NCBI RefSeq assembly: GCF_008704935.1
Contig: NZ_CP023692.1
Span: 5,955,501-6,019,500, forward strand
Length of the DNA: 64,000 nucleotides
From: Streptomyces vinaceus
Lineage (GTDB): Bacteria; Actinomycetota; Actinomycetes; Streptomycetales; Streptomycetaceae
Direction of reading: 5' to 3'
Part shown: in pieces, positions 13,505 through 20,782 of the stretch
Position numbering within the stretch: the stretch's first letter is position 1
Layout of the letters: the number at the start of each line of letters is the position of its first letter
The notes under the pieces: model-generated
The model's input: the letters and a program-made list of their open reading frames with translations, nothing else
What the model was told of the DNA's origin: nothing
Databases searched by the model: none
Position numbers and translations under genes: made by a program

Positions 13505-15883
13505 CTACCGGAGCCGGCCGAAGGCCGCCCGCAGCCGGCGCGCGTCCCGCAGCCGCTTCTCGTACGTCGCCCCCACCACCAGGAGCAGCAGCCCGGCCAG
13601 CGCCGGGGGCAGCCAGCGCGGCAGCGCGTCGGCGACCTGGACCACGTACGGGGCCAGCTCGTGCAGGGCCACCGCCGCGAGGGTGGCCCCGCCCAGCAGC
13701 AGCGGGGCCTGGAGCCGCCGGTGCGCGCCGAGCAGGGTCACGGCCAGCGCCGCCAGGCCCAGCAGCAGCGGCCGCAGCCAGTGCGCATCGCCCCAGGCCG
13801 CGAGCAGGCTCGGCAGCAGCGTCGCGCCCAGCCCCGGCCCGTACGCCGTCCAGGACGAGGCCCGCGCGTCCGCGCGGCGGCGCAGGAGGCCCACCACCAG
13901 CGCGGGCACCGTCACCGGCAGCGTGTACGCCTCGGGGACCTGCACCCCCGACGCCGACAGCCGGATCCACGTCGCCGTCACGAACAGGGCCCCGGCCGCC
14001 CAGCCGAGCCCGCGCCGCTCCGCCCGCACCGCAGCGCCCGCGCAGACCGACCCGGCCAGCGCACACACCAGCGCCGCCCGGGCCGGCTCCCACGGCCAGC
14101 TCGCGAGGAGCAGCGCCCCCGCGCCGACCGCGCCCGCCGCGACCTCCGCCGGGAGCCGCACCCGGCCCAGCCGCGGCCCGGCCGCCGCCACCGCCGCCGG
14201 GACCGCCAGCAGCGGCAGCGCCCACCAGGACGCCGCGAGCCCCCACAGCGCCCCCAGCGCCGCCGCCACGGCCGCCGCGTACCCGACGGCCAGCACCGCC
14301 GCGCCGGCCCGCACGAGCGGCGGAGCGGGCCGCCACGCCGCCCCCGCCGCGCAGCCCGCACCCACCAGCCCGAACACCGCGAAGGTGGCCGTACGGCCGT
14401 CCAGCGCCGCCACCGACAGGTTCAGCGCCCCGACCGCCGCGCACACCGCCGCCGCGTACCCCGGGCCCCGCCCCAGCCGCACCGCGCCCACCCCGGCCGC
14501 CGCCGTCACCGCCAGCTGGACCGCGAGCACCGCCGCCACCGGCAGACCGCACAGCAGCGGCGCCGCGAACAGCCCCGCCCAGCCGAGCACCACCGCGATC
14601 ACCCCCGGCTCCGGGCGCGGCACCCCGCGCGCCAGCCATCCGGCGGCCCCCGCCGCCACCAGCAGGGTCACCGCGGCCGCCGCCCCCGGCCCGTACGCCT
14701 CCCGGGAGGGGGTCGTCGACGCCCACACCTCGCCCAGCACCACGATCCGGGACCCCAGCGAGCCCACCACCGGCAGCAGCGCCGACAGCGCCGCCAGGGC
14801 GGCCACCCCCGCACCGGCCCCGGTCAGGCCGCGCCCGACCGCGGCCGGGAGCCCGCTCGCCCGTCCGGCCACCGGCAGGGGCAGGGCGAGCAGCAGGAAC
14901 GCCACCACCAGCCAGTCCCGCGGCAGCTCGGGCCGGAGCGCACCGCCCGCCGCGGCGATCCCCGCGAGGCCGCCCACGGCCGAGGCCGCCGTCGCGGAGG
15001 GCTCCCGCCAGGCCACGGCGACCCCGAGGGCCGCACCCGCCGCCAGCAGCAGCGCCGGACCGGCCGCCGCCCCCGCCGAACCGGCCCGGGCCATCTCCGA
15101 CAGCCCGCTCAGCAGCGCCCCCGCCCCCAGGACGGCCGCGCTCACGGCAGCCGGACCCGACACCGCCGCGCGCGCCCGGACCCCGGGCACCAGCAGCACC
15201 AGGGCCGCGTCCAGCGACGCCGTCGCCAGCAGCGCCCAGCCGGTCCCCACCGGACCCGCCGCCGCGGCCACCGCCGCCAGCGGCAGCGGGAGCTGCGCCG
15301 TCAGCAGCGCCGCGGGCAGCGGGACCACGAGCCGGGGAAGCGCCCGGGCGTACCCCGCCCAGAGCGCCGCCAGCACGGCCGCCGCCCCCGCCGCGTACGC
15401 CGTGCCGTCGGTGTCCGGGGTCGCGACCGCGTACACCGCGTACGCGTCCAGCACCGTCAGCAGCAGCCCCACCGCCGCCACCGACTCGGCGGTCGACCGC
15501 AGACCGCGGCGCAGCAGCGGCGCGGGCGCGCCGAGCGCCGCCGCCGTCACCACGGCCAGCACCGCGCTGCGCCCGGCGATCCCCAAGGACCCCCAGCTGA
15601 CCAGCGTGAACGCCAGTGCGGCCACCGCCAGCAGGACCGCGCCCAGCGTCAGCAGCACGTTCTGCGCACCGGGGGCCGAGGCCTCCTTCGGGCGGGCGGG
15701 GGAACCGGGGGCGTGTGCGGCCCAGCCGTTCGGCGCCGCCGGCGGTACCGGAAGCCGCAGCAGCCACTCCCGCCGCGCCAGCAAGTACGTACGCCGGGTG
15801 TCGAGTTGGGTCAGCTCCCGGTCGATGAGCGCCAGCTCGTGCCCGGGTGGCAGCGGTGTGCCCGGTGGTGGTGGAGTCGCCAT
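13505..15883 (-). CDS. Large polytopic membrane protein (SCO7613 C-terminal-domain-like)
   Basis: 792 residues. A cytoplasmic N-terminus (1–75) contains a short amphipathic segment (ELALIDRELTQLDTRRTYLL), and the rest is about 20 or more Ala/Leu/Val-rich membrane helices. The layout matches actinobacterial proteins annotated with an SCO7613 C-terminal domain; the function is unknown. The ATG at 15883 is used because the N-terminal MATPPPPG...HELALIDREL sequence is family-like; the frame continues upstream without coding character. The extreme Ala/Gly content makes homology weak evidence beyond topology. Confidence 0.8.
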   Translation of the reverse strand: MATPPPPGTPLPPGHELALIDRELTQLDTRRTYLLARREWLLRLPVPPAAPNGWAAHAPGSPARPKEASAPGAQNVLLTLGAVLLAVAALAFTLVSWGSLGIAGRSAVLAVVTAAALGAPAPLLRRGLRSTAESVAAVGLLLTVLDAYAVYAVATPDTDGTAYAAGAAAVLAALWAGYARALPRLVVPLPAALLTAQLPLPLAAVAAAAGPVGTGWALLATASLDAALVLLVPGVRARAAVSGPAAVSAAVLGAGALLSGLSEMARAGSAGAAAGPALLLAAGAALGVAVAWREPSATAASAVGGLAGIAAAGGALRPELPRDWLVVAFLLLALPLPVAGRASGLPAAVGRGLTGAGAGVAALAALSALLPVVGSLGSRIVVLGEVWASTTPSREAYGPGAAAAVTLLVAAGAAGWLARGVPRPEPGVIAVVLGWAGLFAAPLLCGLPVAAVLAVQLAVTAAAGVGAVRLGRGPGYAAAVCAAVGALNLSVAALDGRTATFAVFGLVGAGCAAGAAWRPAPPLVRAGAAVLAVGYAAAVAAALGALWGLAASWWALPLLAVPAAVAAAGPRLGRVRLPAEVAAGAVGAGALLLASWPWEPARAALVCALAGSVCAGAAVRAERRGLGWAAGALFVTATWIRLSASGVQVPEAYTLPVTVPALVVGLLRRRADARASSWTAYGPGLGATLLPSLLAAWGDAHWLRPLLLGLAALAVTLLGAHRRLQAPLLLGGATLAAVALHELAPYVVQVADALPRWLPPALAGLLLLVVGATYEKRLRDARRLRAAFGRLR

Positions 15884-16057
15884 GCTCCGGAGTGTGGCGC
15901 CCGTCACGCCGTCAGGACATGGGTGTGCGTACTCAGATCCCCGCTGAGTACACGGGAGTACGCACCCGCGCAGGCGCCCATGCGCACCCCTGCGCACGGA
16001 AGGGTGGATGTGCGCGAGCCCGCCCCGCGCCCGGCGCCGCCGGGCCAGACTGGGGCC

Positions 16058-16474
16058 ATGGACCGCAGCCGCCTGGACCACCGCAGCCGCCTGGACCGCT
16101 GGAACCGCTACCGCTTCCGCAGCGTGTGGGACCTCGACGCCCCGCCCGCGCGGGTCTACTCCGTACTGGAGCGGACCGGCGACTACCCGCGCTGGTGGCC
16201 CCAGGTCCGCGAGGCCGAGCGGACCGGCGGGCACAGCGGCGCCCTGCTCATCCGCTCCCTGCTCCCGTACGAGATCCGAGTACGGGCCCGCCGGGGAGCG
16301 GGCGGGCGCGGGACACGGGCGCTGTACGAGCAGGAGGTCGAGGTGCGCAGCCCCCTGCTGCGGCGCCTCGCGGTGCCGGCGCGGCCCGCGTTCCGCCTCA
16401 ACCACGCCCTGATGATGCGGGCCGGACGGCACGCCCTCGCTGCCCGGCTGGCCGCCCCGCCGGAAGCGGTTTGA
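16058..16474 (+). CDS. Shortened SRPBCC (polyketide cyclase/START-like) protein, possibly decayed
   Basis: 138 residues. The N-terminus (RYRFRSVWDLDAPPARVYSV, GDYPRWWPQVREAE) and C-terminus (RALYEQEVEVRSPLLRRLAV, FRLNHALMMRAG) match the SRPBCC family. Between IRSLLPYEIRVRA and RALYEQEVEV there are only about ten residues, where relatives as I recall them have roughly 30–40 more, including a GDLxGWARWTL-type strand. This looks like an in-frame deletion removing core beta strands of the ligand-binding fold, so the protein may be non-functional. The stop codon lies inside the -35 box of the downstream tRNA promoter. Confidence 0.65.
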   Translation: MDRSRLDHRSRLDRWNRYRFRSVWDLDAPPARVYSVLERTGDYPRWWPQVREAERTGGHSGALLIRSLLPYEIRVRARRGAGGRGTRALYEQEVEVRSPLLRRLAVPARPAFRLNHALMMRAGRHALAARLAAPPEAV

Positions 16475-16500
16475 ACCAGACCCCGTGCCTCTTGTATTGT
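16471..16500 (+). promoter_or_regulatory. Strong promoter of tRNA-Val (CAC) copy 2
   Basis: TTGAAC (16471–16476), an 18-bp spacer and TATTGT (16495–16500) lie 14 bp before the tRNA. The -35 box includes the TGA stop of the SRPBCC gene. Confidence 0.75.
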
Positions 16501-16513
16501 TCAACCCGTTCCC

Positions 16514-16585
16514 GGGCGATTAGCTCAGCGGGAGAGCACTTCGTTCACACCGAAGGGGTCACTGGTTCGATCCCAGTATCGCCCA
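16514..16585 (+). tRNA. tRNA-Val (CAC), copy 2
   Basis: Same acceptor and anticodon arm as the copy at 13356. It differs in the D loop (CAGCGGG instead of CAGUGGG) and T loop (UUCGAUC instead of UUCGAAC). Anticodon CAC; no encoded CCA. Confidence 0.95.
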
Positions 16586-16592
16586 CCGGGTC

Positions 16593-16623
16593 AGGCCGGT
16601 CCGTCTCACGACGGACCGGCCTT
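16593..16623 (+). terminator. Hairpin terminator after tRNA-Val copy 2
   Basis: AGGCCGGTCCGTC (16593–16605) pairs exactly with GACGGACCGGCCT (16610–16622), with a TCAC loop and TTCC after. It lies just beyond the stop of the convergent exonuclease gene and can serve both. Confidence 0.88.
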
Positions 16624-16655
16624 CCGCATCTGCGGGGCCCGTTGCCGCCACCGGC

Positions 16656-17381
16656 CTACGCCGCCGCCGGCATCTCCGGCCGCAGCGGCCAGTGCGGATC
16701 CACCGCCTCCGGCGTCCCCTGCCGGGCGAACCACGCCTGCAGCCCGCGTGCCTGCGCCGCGTGCCACACCGCCTGGAGCGTGTGCAGCTCCGCCGGGGTC
16801 AGCCGCTCGAGCCGGGCCGCGAACCGGCGCCCCACCGCCCGTACGAGCTCCAGCGAGGCCAGCGCGTCCGCCGCCGCGTCATGCGCCGCCTCCAGCTCTA
16901 TCCCGTAGTGCGCGCACAGGTCCGTCAGCGTCCGGCGCCCCTTGCGGTACCGGTCCAGGTGCTTGTCCAGGACCCGCGGATCCAGCACCGTCAGCGGCCG
17001 GTTGTCCAGGTACCGGGCCAGCGTCGACGCCCGGTGCCGGCGCAACTCCCGGTCCAGCAGCGTCAGGTCGAACGGCGCGTTCATCACCACCACCGGCCGG
17101 CCCGCCACCAGCTGCTCCCCGAGCGCACGGGCTATCTCCTCCACCACCGGCGCGGGCCACCGCCCGTTGCGCTGGAGGTGCTCATCGGTCAGACCGTGCA
17201 CTTCCGTGGCGCCCGGGGGCACCGGAATACCGGGATTGACCAGCCAGCGGGTGGAGCGGACCCGGCCGCCCGCACACTCCTGCACGATGAGAGCGGCGGA
17301 CACGATCCGGTCCTGCTCCACGTCCACCCCGGTCGTCTCCGTGTCGAATGCGGCCAGCGGCCCCTCATACCAGCGCGTCAT
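16656..17381 (-). CDS. DnaQ-like (DEDDh) 3'-5' exonuclease
   Basis: 241 residues. Exo I motif FDTETTG (Asp13, Glu15), Exo II region VVMNAPFDLTLLDREL and Exo III region AAHDAAADALASLELV carry the DEDDh residues. The family includes the Pol III epsilon proofreading subunit and stand-alone RNases or DNases. The extra C-terminal helical tail (LERLTPAELHTLQAVWHAAQARGLQAWFARQG) is typical of an actinobacterial subgroup. ATG at 17381 has GAGGAG upstream. It is divergent from the DUF4365 gene, which is also nuclease-related. The substrate is unknown. Confidence 0.88.
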   Translation of the reverse strand: MTRWYEGPLAAFDTETTGVDVEQDRIVSAALIVQECAGGRVRSTRWLVNPGIPVPPGATEVHGLTDEHLQRNGRWPAPVVEEIARALGEQLVAGRPVVVMNAPFDLTLLDRELRRHRASTLARYLDNRPLTVLDPRVLDKHLDRYRKGRRTLTDLCAHYGIELEAAHDAAADALASLELVRAVGRRFAARLERLTPAELHTLQAVWHAAQARGLQAWFARQGTPEAVDPHWPLRPEMPAAA

Positions 17382-17612
17382 GGCGAACTCCTCGTTCCCG
17401 ATCGGCAGTCGGGGTGCACCCGGGCGCCGCCGCCTCGGAACGCGCCACCCCCGCCCGCATCGGTGATACCCGGCCTGTTTGCGCCGTACGCCGTTTGCGG
17501 ACCTTCCGCTACGGAGACAACTTCCCTGGGGGACCGCACACATGACCGGTCGTCACCCCACCCACCACACCACCCTCATTCGGCAGAGCCCGGAAGGCAT
17601 GGGGAGCCGGCC

Positions 17613-18203
17613 ATGGCGCTCGCGCAGCCCGAACCGGGCGGGATGCTGCAGGGGCGGTCCGGTCCGCGCGACGTGGACCGGACCGGACCGCTGCGCGGCA
17701 CGCTCGCCACCACCGCCTGCATGGAGACCCTCCAGGTGGGATACCTGCACGCCGTCGCCGCCGCGGCCGGCTGCTCGCTCTCCCAGCCCTTTCCGGACAA
17801 CGGCATCGACTGGCAGGTCAACCACGGCGCGCCCGAGCACGTCGTCGACGACGAGGTCACCATCAAGGTGCAGCTGAAGGCGACCTACCAGGTACCGCCC
17901 AGACCGGCGGGGCCCACCTTCGCGTTCACGCTCGACAACGAGCACCTGGTCAAGCTGGCCCGCACACCGGTCGCCGTCCACAAGATCCTCGTCGTGATGC
18001 TCGTCCCGCGCGAGCGCGACCAGTGGCTCGCCGCCGGCCACGACCGGCTCGATCTGCGGCACTGCTGCTACTGGACCAACCTCGCCGGGCACCCCGTGAC
18101 CGGCCGGCGCCGGACCACCGTGCGGATCCCGACCACGCGGATCTTCGACGACCGGGCGCTGTGCGAGATCATGACCCGGGTCGGGTCGGGAGGGACACCT
18201 TGA
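17613..18203 (+). CDS. DUF4365 protein, PD-(D/E)XK nuclease-like fold
   Basis: 196 residues. The N-terminus to about 35 looks disordered; the DUF4365 domain covers about 35–185. Asp66 in DNGIDWQV and Gln87-x-Lys89 in VTIKVQLKAT form a D...QxK signature, a known variant of the PD-(D/E)XK nuclease motif. RDQWL and RHCCYWTNLAG further on are also typical of the family. DUF4365 domains occur alone or near defence genes; activity here is not shown. ATG 17613 is preferred. The stop overlaps the next start by one base (TGATG), so translation is coupled. Confidence 0.78.
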   Translation: MALAQPEPGGMLQGRSGPRDVDRTGPLRGTLATTACMETLQVGYLHAVAAAAGCSLSQPFPDNGIDWQVNHGAPEHVVDDEVTIKVQLKATYQVPPRPAGPTFAFTLDNEHLVKLARTPVAVHKILVVMLVPRERDQWLAAGHDRLDLRHCCYWTNLAGHPVTGRRRTTVRIPTTRIFDDRALCEIMTRVGSGGTP

Positions 18204-19447
18204 TGCACTGGCACTCACCGAACCTGGAACCGCTGAGGTCCCCGTCGGAGTACGGGGACTTCTCCGACTCGGGGACGCCCGACCCCGCCCACGTCGACCC
18301 GGCCGTGCTGGGCGCCTTGCTGCACCGGCACGGCTGGCAGCGCCGGGGCGGGGCCGCGGGACGGTACGGGCGCTGGACGCCGCCCGCCCTCCACGGGCCG
18401 GGCGGCGCGGGTGCCAGCCTCCTCGTACCGGAGAGCCGGGCCTTCCCCGACTGCGCGGACCTGCTGGAGGAGGCGCTGACGGCGCTCTCGCGCAGCGCGC
18501 TGCCCTCCGCGCGGGAGGTGCTGTACGGACTGAGCGTGCCCAGCGACGAGATCCGCTGGGAGCGCCGGATCCCGGACGGCCCCGAGGGACCGTACGGACC
18601 CCAGGGCGCGGCGGCGTGGACGGTGCAGGAGCAGCTCCGCTCGGCCGCCCGGCAGCTCCTGCTGGCCGGGGCGCTCGCGGACCGGGCCAGGGCCGGGTAC
18701 TACGGCGCCCGCCACCGCGGCCAGGCCGAACGCGCCCTGGACGGGGTCCTGGTGGGGCCGGCCCCGGGCGGGCGGGTGCTCACCGCGTACGTCCCGGTGG
18801 ACGGCGGGCGGGGCACCGTGACCCGGCTGCACCACGCGCTGCACGCGGCGCGGGAGGCCGTGGACTACCGGCGGGCCACCGGCGGCATGGAAGCGTTCGA
18901 CGCGGCGGTCGAGGCCGGGGTCAGCCGGGAGCTGGCCGACGCGCTGATCGCGCTGGTGCGCGGCTCGGAGGGGGCCCGGATCGCGCTGGCCTGGGCTCCG
19001 GCGGCGGGGGTTCCGGCGGGGTGCGCGGCCCGCCCCGAGCCGGTGGAGTTCTCGCCGGGGGACCTGCCGGTGCTCCGGGAGGCGGCGGCGCGGTACACCC
19101 GGGACGAACCGGCGGTGCCGGTGCGGGTGGCGGGGGCGGTGGTCCGGATGCGGCGTTCGGCACCGGGCGGCGGGGGCACGATCCGGCTGCGGGTGCTGGC
19201 GGGGGCCGAGGTGCCGTACGTACGGGCGGTGCTGGACGAGGAGGCCTACCGGGTGGCGGGGCACGCGCACCTGGTGGGCCTGCCGATCCGGTTGAGCGGG
19301 CGGCTGCAGCGCCGGGGCGGCTTCCGGCGCCTGACGGACGCCACCGGCGTGAGCCCGGTCCCGCTGGACGAGGTCGAGCGCGACCGCCTGATGAAGTCCC
19401 TGGACGAGGCGCTGGACCCCACGGACGTCCTCCCCTCGGACGACTAG
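18203..19447 (+). CDS. Unknown protein translationally coupled to DUF4365
   Basis: 414 residues, no family I recognise. The N-terminal two-thirds is mostly helical. The C-terminal part (about 305–395, from PAVPVRVAGAVVRMRRSAPG through VGLPIRLSGRLQRRGGFRRL) is a run of short beta strands that resembles an OB-like or other small beta-barrel domain, which could bind nucleic acid; this is only inference. It sits in a two-gene unit with the putative nuclease. Its stop shares a CTAG with the stop of the convergent TetR gene. Confidence 0.7.
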   Translation: MHWHSPNLEPLRSPSEYGDFSDSGTPDPAHVDPAVLGALLHRHGWQRRGGAAGRYGRWTPPALHGPGGAGASLLVPESRAFPDCADLLEEALTALSRSALPSAREVLYGLSVPSDEIRWERRIPDGPEGPYGPQGAAAWTVQEQLRSAARQLLLAGALADRARAGYYGARHRGQAERALDGVLVGPAPGGRVLTAYVPVDGGRGTVTRLHHALHAAREAVDYRRATGGMEAFDAAVEAGVSRELADALIALVRGSEGARIALAWAPAAGVPAGCAARPEPVEFSPGDLPVLREAAARYTRDEPAVPVRVAGAVVRMRRSAPGGGGTIRLRVLAGAEVPYVRAVLDEEAYRVAGHAHLVGLPIRLSGRLQRRGGFRRLTDATGVSPVPLDEVERDRLMKSLDEALDPTDVLPSDD

Positions 19448-20049
19448 GCGGTGTCGGGCGGGGGCGGGCCGGCCGCTCCCGCCGCCGCGACGGCGCGGAC
19501 CAGAGTGTCGAGTCCGTCCTTGATGCGGTCCACGTCCCAGCCGCGCCCGGTGCGCTGGAAGTCGAACAGCCCGGGTGTGAACGCCATGAGGAGCAGGTCC
19601 GCGAGGTAGCAGGCGTCCGGGCCGGGGGCGAGCTCGGCGACCATGCCGGTGATCTGCTCGTGGTGCCGGCGGAACGGGGCGCTGTGGTAGCGCCCGGCCG
19701 GGGCGCTCGCCTCGGCCAGGAGCAGCAGCCCCCTGTTGGCCTCGACGAGGTCGGCCAGGCCGTGCAGGAAGCCGCGCAGCCGTTCGTGCGCCGAGGGGCG
19801 CTCTTCCTCGCAGCGCCGCGTGAACGCCGCCTGGAAGAGGTTCTCGTTGTCCTCGATCAGCGCGTAGACGAGTCCCGCCCGGTTGTGGAAGCGCCGGTAG
19901 ACCGTACCGACCCCGACGCCCGCCTCCTTGGCCACCGCGTCCAGGGACAGATCGGCCGCGCCGTCCGCCGCGAGGAGGCTCCGGGCGGCGTCGAGGATGC
20001 GGAGGCGGTTGCGGGCGGCGTCGGCGCGCTCGGCGGGGGCGGGGGTCAT
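19444..20049 (-). CDS. TetR-family transcriptional repressor
   Basis: 201 residues. The N-terminal helix-turn-helix (about 12–58: RILDAARSLLAADGAADLSLDAVAKEAGVGVGTVYRRFHNRAGLVYALIE in outline) is a clean TetR domain, and the C-terminal ligand domain is unassigned. It is transcribed divergently from a MarR-like gene. The 154-bp gap contains three related palindromes (20073–20154), one close to its own promoter, so auto-repression and control of the MarR-like gene are likely. ATG 20049 lies 7 nt after a TACCCT hexamer. Confidence 0.92.
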   Translation of the reverse strand: MTPAPAERADAARNRLRILDAARSLLAADGAADLSLDAVAKEAGVGVGTVYRRFHNRAGLVYALIEDNENLFQAAFTRRCEEERPSAHERLRGFLHGLADLVEANRGLLLLAEASAPAGRYHSAPFRRHHEQITGMVAELAPGPDACYLADLLLMAFTPGLFDFQRTGRGWDVDRIKDGLDTLVRAVAAAGAAGPPPPDTA

Positions 20050-20072
20050 GTGCAGCAGGGTAGCCGAGGTAG

Positions 20073-20154
20073 CGGAGAGTTCTCCGGTTACCTCTTGAGA
20101 AACGGAGGACTCTCCACTTAGGCTGGCGGGGCGTCAACCGGAGAATCCTCCGGT
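20073..20154. promoter_or_regulatory. Three palindromic TetR-type operators and an embedded promoter
   Basis: O1 is CGGAGAGTTCTCCG (20073–20086), O2 is GGAGGACTCTCC (20104–20115) and O3 is ACCGGAGAATCCTCCGGT (20137–20154). All share the half-site CGGAG or GGAG with CTCC(G). TTGAGA (20095–20100), an 18-bp spacer and TAGGCT (20119–20124) form a promoter towards the MarR-like gene, with O2 lying inside the spacer. Binding there would block RNA polymerase; O1 lies over the divergent TetR promoter region. Confidence 0.7.
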
Positions 20155-20203
20155 CCAGGCCCCGTACTCCGGCGTCCCGCGCCCCGCCCCTCAGGAGACC
20201 GCC

Positions 20204-20641
20204 ATGACCGCCACGCCCGCCGACACCTCCGCCCCCCTGCTCGACGGCCGGTCGATCGGCATCGCGTACCACGCCATCGCCGCCGTACGGGACCGGCTCC
20301 TCGCCGCCTCGGGGCTGACCTTCCACCAGTCCGTGGCCCTGAAGGCCGTGGCCGACGGGCTCGACCGGGCCGGGGCCGCCGACCACGTGGGCGCGACGCT
20401 CCGGATCGGCGCCGCGCGGGTGGACGCCCTGCTCGGCGCACTCGCCGGTGCCGGGCTGGTGGAAGGCGAGCGCCCCTGCCTCACCGGGAAGGGGCGCGAC
20501 ATCCAGGAGCGCTACACCGGCGCCGTGGCCGGGCTGACGGAACGGCTGTACGCGGACATCCCGGCGGCCGAGCGCGAGATCGCCGCCCGCGCGCTCGCCC
20601 ACGTCGCGGCCAGGGCGAACGCCGAACTCGCGGCCGGGTAG
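20204..20641 (+). CDS. MarR-like winged-helix protein
   Basis: 145 residues. IAYHAIAAVRDRLLAASGLTFHQSVALKAVAD is a MarR-type first helix and lead-in to a winged helix; VGATLRIGAARVDALLGALAGAGLVEGERPCLTGKGRDIQERY covers the recognition helix and wing. The basic wing is short, so DNA binding is likely but not certain. CAGGAG precedes the ATG, and its transcript should begin near 20131 under the triple operator. It is probably the main target of the TetR regulator; no enzyme or pump gene lies downstream to show the signal sensed. Confidence 0.75.
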   Translation: MTATPADTSAPLLDGRSIGIAYHAIAAVRDRLLAASGLTFHQSVALKAVADGLDRAGAADHVGATLRIGAARVDALLGALAGAGLVEGERPCLTGKGRDIQERYTGAVAGLTERLYADIPAAEREIAARALAHVAARANAELAAG

Positions 20642-20782
20642 CCGCGCCGGCGAGCGGGCGGGGCACGGTGTCCGCCCCGGCGATCCCGTGAAGGAACAAC
20701 CGTTTCGCGGCGGAGCCCCGTGGCTCGGTACGATTCAGGCGCGCGGCGTTCGCTCGCGCATCCCCTGAGTCAGGAGAGACCG

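Noticed and set aside
20642..20782. Possible T-box leader before thrS
   Set aside because: No T-box consensus, specifier loop or terminator/antiterminator pair is seen. The same holds for alaS and hisS.
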